From Pseudomonas fluorescens (GTDB taxonomy: Bacteria > Pseudomonadota > Gammaproteobacteria > Pseudomonadales > Pseudomonadaceae), in assembly GCF_902497625.1 (NCBI RefSeq), contig NZ_CABVGX010000013.1:53540-117539 (forward strand): a DNA stretch of 64,000 nucleotides, written 5' to 3'. Under the pieces are notes generated by a model that searched no databases, was not told where the DNA came from, and worked only from the letters and a program-made list of their open reading frames with translations. The position numbers and the translations under genes are program-made. Of the stretch, positions 58,441-64,000 are shown piece after piece. Each line of letters begins with the position of its first letter. Position 1 is the stretch's first letter.

Positions 58441-58567
58441 CGCGAGCAGGCTCGCTCCCACAAAAGGCGGCAATCGCGAGCAGGCTCGCTCCCACAAAAG
58501 GCAGCTATCGCCAGCAGGCTCGCTCCTACAAAAGGCGGCTATCGCGAGCGGGCCCGCTCTTGAAGGC
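58441..58567. repeat. Four direct repeats of a 34-bp REP palindrome
   Basis: Units start at 58441, 58475, 58509 and 58543, each beginning CGCGAGCAGGCTCGCTCC (variants: CGCC in the third, GGGCCC in the fourth) and ending CACAAAAGGCGGC. The core GCGAGC-AG-GCTCGC is a palindrome. Unlike the facing REPIN pairs elsewhere in the window, all four are in the same orientation with no gaps. Located in the 307-base gap between pqiA and puuB, which holds no gene. Confidence 0.88.
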
Positions 58568-58577
58568 AGGGATCAGG

Positions 58578-60994
<2,417 letters not shown>

Positions 60995-61002
60995 TTACTC
61001 AC

Positions 61003-61092
61003 TGTGGGAGCGGGCTTGCTCGCGAAAGCGCAGTGTCAGACGATACCGATGGTGCGAATGCAACCGTCTTCGCGAGCAAGCCCGCTCCCACA
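61003..61092. repeat. REPIN-type inverted repeat between polyamine genes
   Basis: TGTGGGAGCGGGCTTGCTCG and its complement are separated by about 45 bases, between the glutamine-synthetase-like gene and the binding-protein gene. Same family as 49675-49761. Confidence 0.85.
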
Positions 61093-61123
61093 ATGGACCG
61101 TGATCCCAGAAAGAAACGTGGTT

Positions 61124-62482
61124 TTAAACACTCATCATCAAAAACTCACGTTCCCACGAGCTGATCACGCGTTTGAAATTTTCATGCTCTGCACGCTTCA
61201 CCGCGACATACCCGCGGACAAACTTGTCACCCAGGTAACGAATCACGGTGTCGCATTCTTCCATCTGCGTCAGCGCCTCCTCGATGGTGATCGGCAGGCG
61301 CAGGTTGCGCCGCTCATAGGCCCGCCCTTGCACCGCAGCGCTTGGCTGGACGTGCTCGACCATGCCCAGATAACCGCACAACAAACTCGCGGCAATTGCC
61401 AGGTAAGGATTGGCGTCAGCGCCGGGCAAGCGGTTTTCCACACGCATCGAATCCGGTGTCGAGGTCGGCACACGCAGGCCTACAGTGCGGTTCTCTTCGC
61501 CCCATTCCACGTTCACCGGTGCCGAGGTGTCGGGCAGGAAGCGGCGGAACGAGTTGACGTTGGGTGCGAACATCGGCAGCACTTTCGGGATGTACTTCTG
61601 CAAGCCGCCGATGTGCTGCAGGAACAGTTCGCTCATGCTGCCGTCGGCGTTGGAGAAGATCGGCTGCCCCGTGGCGATGTTGACCACGCTCTGGTGAATA
61701 TGCATGGCGCTGCCCGGCTCGTCGCCAATCGGTTTGGCCATGAATGTTGCCGCGACGTTGTGCTTGAGTGCCGCTTCGCGCAGGGTGCGTTTGAACACGG
61801 TAATCTGGTCAGCCAGGTCCAGCGCGTCGCCATGGCGGAAATTGATTTCCATCTGCGCCGGGCCGTCTTCGTGGATCAGCGTGTCGAGGTCCAGGCCTTG
61901 CAGTTCGCACCAGTCGTAGACGTCTTCAAACAGCGGATCGAATTCGTTGGCGGCATCAATGGAAAATGACTGGCGGCCACTTTCCGCGCGACCGGAACGA
62001 CCCAAGGGTGCTTTCAAGGGCAGGTCCGGGTCTTCGCAGCGCTGGGTCAGGTAGAACTCCATTTCCGGCGCAACGATCGGCCGCCAGCCTTTGTCGGTGT
62101 AAAGCTGCAGCACTTTTTTCAGCACGTTGCGCGGCGACAGTTCGATGGGGTTGCCGAATTTGTCGAAAGTGTCGTGGATGACAATGGCCGTCGGCTCGAT
62201 CGCCCATGGAATCACGTAGAACGCATCCGGCACCGGTTTGCAGATCATATCGATGTCTGCCGGGTCGAGCAGGTCGTAGTAGATATCGTCGTCGACAAAG
62301 TCCCCGGTTACCGTTTGCAGAAGCACACTTTCCGGCAGGCGCATGCCTCGCTCATGCAGGAACTTGTTGGTGGGTGCAATCTTGCCGCGTGCAATGCCGG
62401 TCAGATCGCTGACGACGCACTCGACTTCGGTAATCTTGTGATCTTTCAGCCACGTGAACAGCTGATCGAAGGGGGCATTCAT
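61124..62482 (-). CDS. Glutamine-synthetase-family gamma-glutamylpolyamine synthetase (PuuA/SpuI-like)
   Basis: A 452-residue GS-fold ligase that joins glutamate to putrescine or another polyamine with ATP. Motifs: ECVVSDLTGIARGKIAP at the N-terminus, APEMEFYL, GPAQMEINFRHG, GDEPGSAMHIHQSV, NSFRRFLPDTSAPVNVEWGE, and ENRLPGADANPYLAIAASL. The ATG at 62482 (MNAPFDQLFTWLKDH) is preferred, with GAGG six bases upstream and the family's normal length. The longer frame adds 36 unlikely residues. It lacks the adenylylation-site Tyr context of housekeeping GlnA, as expected. First step of the pathway completed by puuB. Confidence 0.93.
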   Translation of the reverse strand: MNAPFDQLFTWLKDHKITEVECVVSDLTGIARGKIAPTNKFLHERGMRLPESVLLQTVTGDFVDDDIYYDLLDPADIDMICKPVPDAFYVIPWAIEPTAIVIHDTFDKFGNPIELSPRNVLKKVLQLYTDKGWRPIVAPEMEFYLTQRCEDPDLPLKAPLGRSGRAESGRQSFSIDAANEFDPLFEDVYDWCELQGLDLDTLIHEDGPAQMEINFRHGDALDLADQITVFKRTLREAALKHNVAATFMAKPIGDEPGSAMHIHQSVVNIATGQPIFSNADGSMSELFLQHIGGLQKYIPKVLPMFAPNVNSFRRFLPDTSAPVNVEWGEENRTVGLRVPTSTPDSMRVENRLPGADANPYLAIAASLLCGYLGMVEHVQPSAAVQGRAYERRNLRLPITIEEALTQMEECDTVIRYLGDKFVRGYVAVKRAEHENFKRVISSWEREFLMMSV

Positions 62483-62643
62483 AAAGACCTCGTTATTGGT
62501 TTTATTAACGCCGGGGAGGGTGGTTTCATCCGCCAGACACTTCCCCTGGGACGCGTTGACGACTATCTTGGGCGAGTCTTGACGTTCCATCTATCCACTT
62601 TCAGCAGCACCAAAACGCACCAAACGAGTGCGTAAGGTCACCC

Positions 62644-63546
62644 ATGACAGCGTGTAACCCGCTCCAGGTTCAAGCCTTCGACACCGTTGATGTCGCCGAA
62701 CAAATCCGTGCTACACCCGGTTGGGTCCAGCATTACCAGCAGATGTCGCCGGGGCATTTCGCCGGGCGTGTGCGTTATCTCGACCTGCAAGGGGTGGAAA
62801 TTTACGAGGAGCACATGAACACCCGGGTCGAGCAAAATTTCAGCGCGCCCGCGGGCGCCTTGGCGTTCTGTTTTGATCGCAGCGACAATGCGCTGTACGT
62901 GTTGAATGAAGAGAGCCGCAACATCTGGATCACGCCGGAAAACTATCAGGAAATCGCTGTGGTGTTCGGCCCGCAGTTTGTGCAGCACCACGGATTGAAT
63001 GTCGCCCGCCTGGAAGGTTTGTTCATGGCACCGCTGGATTCGGGGCAGAACGCGCTATTCAGTCGCTGGCTCAGCGGCACACTCACGCGCCTCTCGCAAA
63101 CGGTGGATCCACCGAGCAGGGAAGCGTTGACCCAACAACTGCTCGAAGACTGTTTGTACATTCTCGACAATGCCTGCGTGTGTCTTGATCGCGGTGGTTT
63201 GCAACGTCGAGGTGAAGAGCGCGCGGTGATGAAGCGGATCGGCGAATGGGCCGCGGAGTCACCGGAAGAAACCCTCAACCTGGTTGAACTGGCACACGTC
63301 GCCGGCGTTTCGCTGCGCCAGTTACAGCATGCGTTCAAGGCCTACACCGGGCTGACGCCCACGCACTGGTTGCGCCTGCGTCGCCTGAACAGTGCGCACC
63401 GCGAGTTGCTCAAGCGCTCGCCCATGGAGACGACGGTGGCCGAAGTGGCGATGCAGTGGTCGTTCTGGCACCTGGGGCGATTTTCCAGTAGTTACCGCGC
63501 ACTGTTCAATGAGCTGCCGAGCGAGACGCTGAAGCGCTGCCGGTAA
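62644..63546 (+). CDS. AraC family regulator, probable polyamine-gene activator
   Basis: A 300-residue regulator. The N-terminal sensor domain (QQMSPGHFAGRVRYLDLQGV, EEHMNTRVEQNFSAPAGALA) resembles EutR-like cupin AraC proteins. The C-terminal DNA-binding domain has NLVELAHVAGVSLRQLQHAF and VAEVAMQWSFWHLGRFSSSY. It is divergent from the gamma-glutamylpolyamine synthetase gene across 161 bases, so control of that operon is likely. Enterobacterial puu genes use the unrelated repressor PuuR. Confidence 0.9.
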   Translation: MTACNPLQVQAFDTVDVAEQIRATPGWVQHYQQMSPGHFAGRVRYLDLQGVEIYEEHMNTRVEQNFSAPAGALAFCFDRSDNALYVLNEESRNIWITPENYQEIAVVFGPQFVQHHGLNVARLEGLFMAPLDSGQNALFSRWLSGTLTRLSQTVDPPSREALTQQLLEDCLYILDNACVCLDRGGLQRRGEERAVMKRIGEWAAESPEETLNLVELAHVAGVSLRQLQHAFKAYTGLTPTHWLRLRRLNSAHRELLKRSPMETTVAEVAMQWSFWHLGRFSSSYRALFNELPSETLKRCR

Positions 63547-63602
63547 GGCTGATCTACCGAAGCTGCGCCCCCTGCCTGTACCCGGCGGACTACACCGACC
63601 CT

Positions 63603-63686
63603 GTAGCAGCTGGCGCAGCCGGCGTCCGAACCGAACCGATCCGAGCCAATCCGAGCGGTGCCGACGCAGGCTGCGCCAGCGGCTAC
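63603..63686. repeat. Palindrome of the GTAGCAGCTG family, array subtype
   Basis: GTAGCAGCTGGCGCAGCCGG faces GACGCAGGCTGCGCCAGC-GGCTAC about 40 bases on. The arms match the left arms of the 54191-54785 array rather than the 18742 cluster. It is an isolated unit after the AraC gene stop. Confidence 0.78.
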
Positions 63687-63799
63687 GGGTTAGATTCGTA
63701 AATCGCGGTGTGCTGAAGCGCCCGTAAGTCACATGAGGCACAAGGCGAGCGGGGGTGATCTACACTTTTCTGGTGGCTGAAATCAGCTCGGAGGTCATC

Positions 63800-64000
63800 A
63801 TGAACACGTTGTCTCCACTCGCTTTGTGCGCCGTGCTAGCGGTTGTCGCTACCTCGGCCGAGGCCGAAACGGTGGTCCCTTTGAAGGGGCAGAACTCGCA
63901 GCAAATCCAGCTCGACATCAACGACTGCAACAACGTGGCGTCCAGCCAGGCAGCGCCGCCCACGGCCAGCGGCGGACGTTTGCGCGGCGCTGCGGTGGGT
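63800..64000 (+). CDS. Secreted protein, N-terminal fragment
   Basis: The frame starts at ATG 63800 with GGAGG six bases upstream and runs off the window (67 residues seen). A signal peptide (TLSPLALCAVLAVVATSAEA) is followed by ETVVPLKGQNSQQIQLDIND, a single Cys pair region (DCNN), and an Ala/Pro/Ser linker. The last residues, GGRLRGAAVG, look like the beginning of a glycine-zipper segment as in several Pseudomonas envelope proteins. That part is inference because the gene is cut. Confidence 0.75.
   Translation, partial: MNTLSPLALCAVLAVVATSAEAETVVPLKGQNSQQIQLDINDCNNVASSQAAPPTASGGRLRGAAVG

Overview
The window is a contiguous piece of a Pseudomonas chromosome, most likely from the P. fluorescens group. 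The evidence is the high-GC coding style, dense REP/REPIN-type palindromes between genes, and loci typical of this genus: a combined alpha-glucan/trehalose (GlgE) locus, an E. coli-type PssA, a fadDx-like short-chain acyl-CoA operon, PqiA/B/C, and gamma-glutamyl-polyamine genes. I saw no rRNA, tRNA, CRISPR array, prophage or insertion sequence.

Layout. 1-5.6 kb: the end of an EAL phosphodiesterase, an SDR oxidoreductase, a MocR regulator, a stand-alone CcoG, a small protein with a clear terminator, an MgtC-like membrane protein and a tiny proline-rich protein. 5.8-13.5 kb (+): glgE, treS-maltokinase and glgB. 13.6-17.6 kb (-): two related autotransporters, the larger one split by a +1 frameshift in a G4 run. 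17.8-34.1 kb (-): an EEP-family phosphatase, a repeat-rich segment that has duplicated the end of a PIG-L gene, and two tightly packed groups. One is GT2 / NodS-like methyltransferase / PIG-L deacetylase / acyl-CoA-dehydrogenase-like protein. The other is glgX, a DUF2934 protein, treY, malQ, treZ and glgA. 34.7-43.8 kb: an enoyl-CoA hydratase, nudC, a TSUP permease, a TetR-NTF2 pair, pssA, two AraC regulators and an aldo/keto reductase-SnoaL pair. 43.9-52.1 kb: a branched/short-chain acyl-CoA degradation operon and a convergent acyl-CoA dehydrogenase/hydroxyisobutyryl-CoA hydrolase-like pair. 52.2-54.8 kb: an HPP membrane protein and a lone tyrosine recombinase followed by a regular six-unit palindromic array. 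54.8-58.3 kb: pqiC-pqiB-pqiA-pqiA. 58.6-63.5 kb: polyamine catabolism and uptake genes with an AraC-type regulator. The last 200 bases begin a secreted protein.

How the genes work together. GlgA and GlgB make and branch alpha-1,4-glucan. GlgX, MalQ, TreY and TreZ debranch it and convert it to trehalose. TreS-maltokinase turns trehalose into maltose and maltose-1-phosphate, which GlgE polymerises back into glucan. The most intriguing content is the four-gene, translationally coupled extension of glgX: acyl-CoA-dehydrogenase-like, PIG-L deacetylase, NodS-like methyltransferase and GT2. Its family composition resembles a Nod-factor-type sugar-modifying set. A second PIG-L gene follows whose metal-site motifs are degenerate. 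I found no described product for this set. Other points worth attention are the frameshifted autotransporter, a microhomology-flanked tandem duplication, the recombinase-linked palindrome array, and a putative AlgU-type promoter ahead of glgE.
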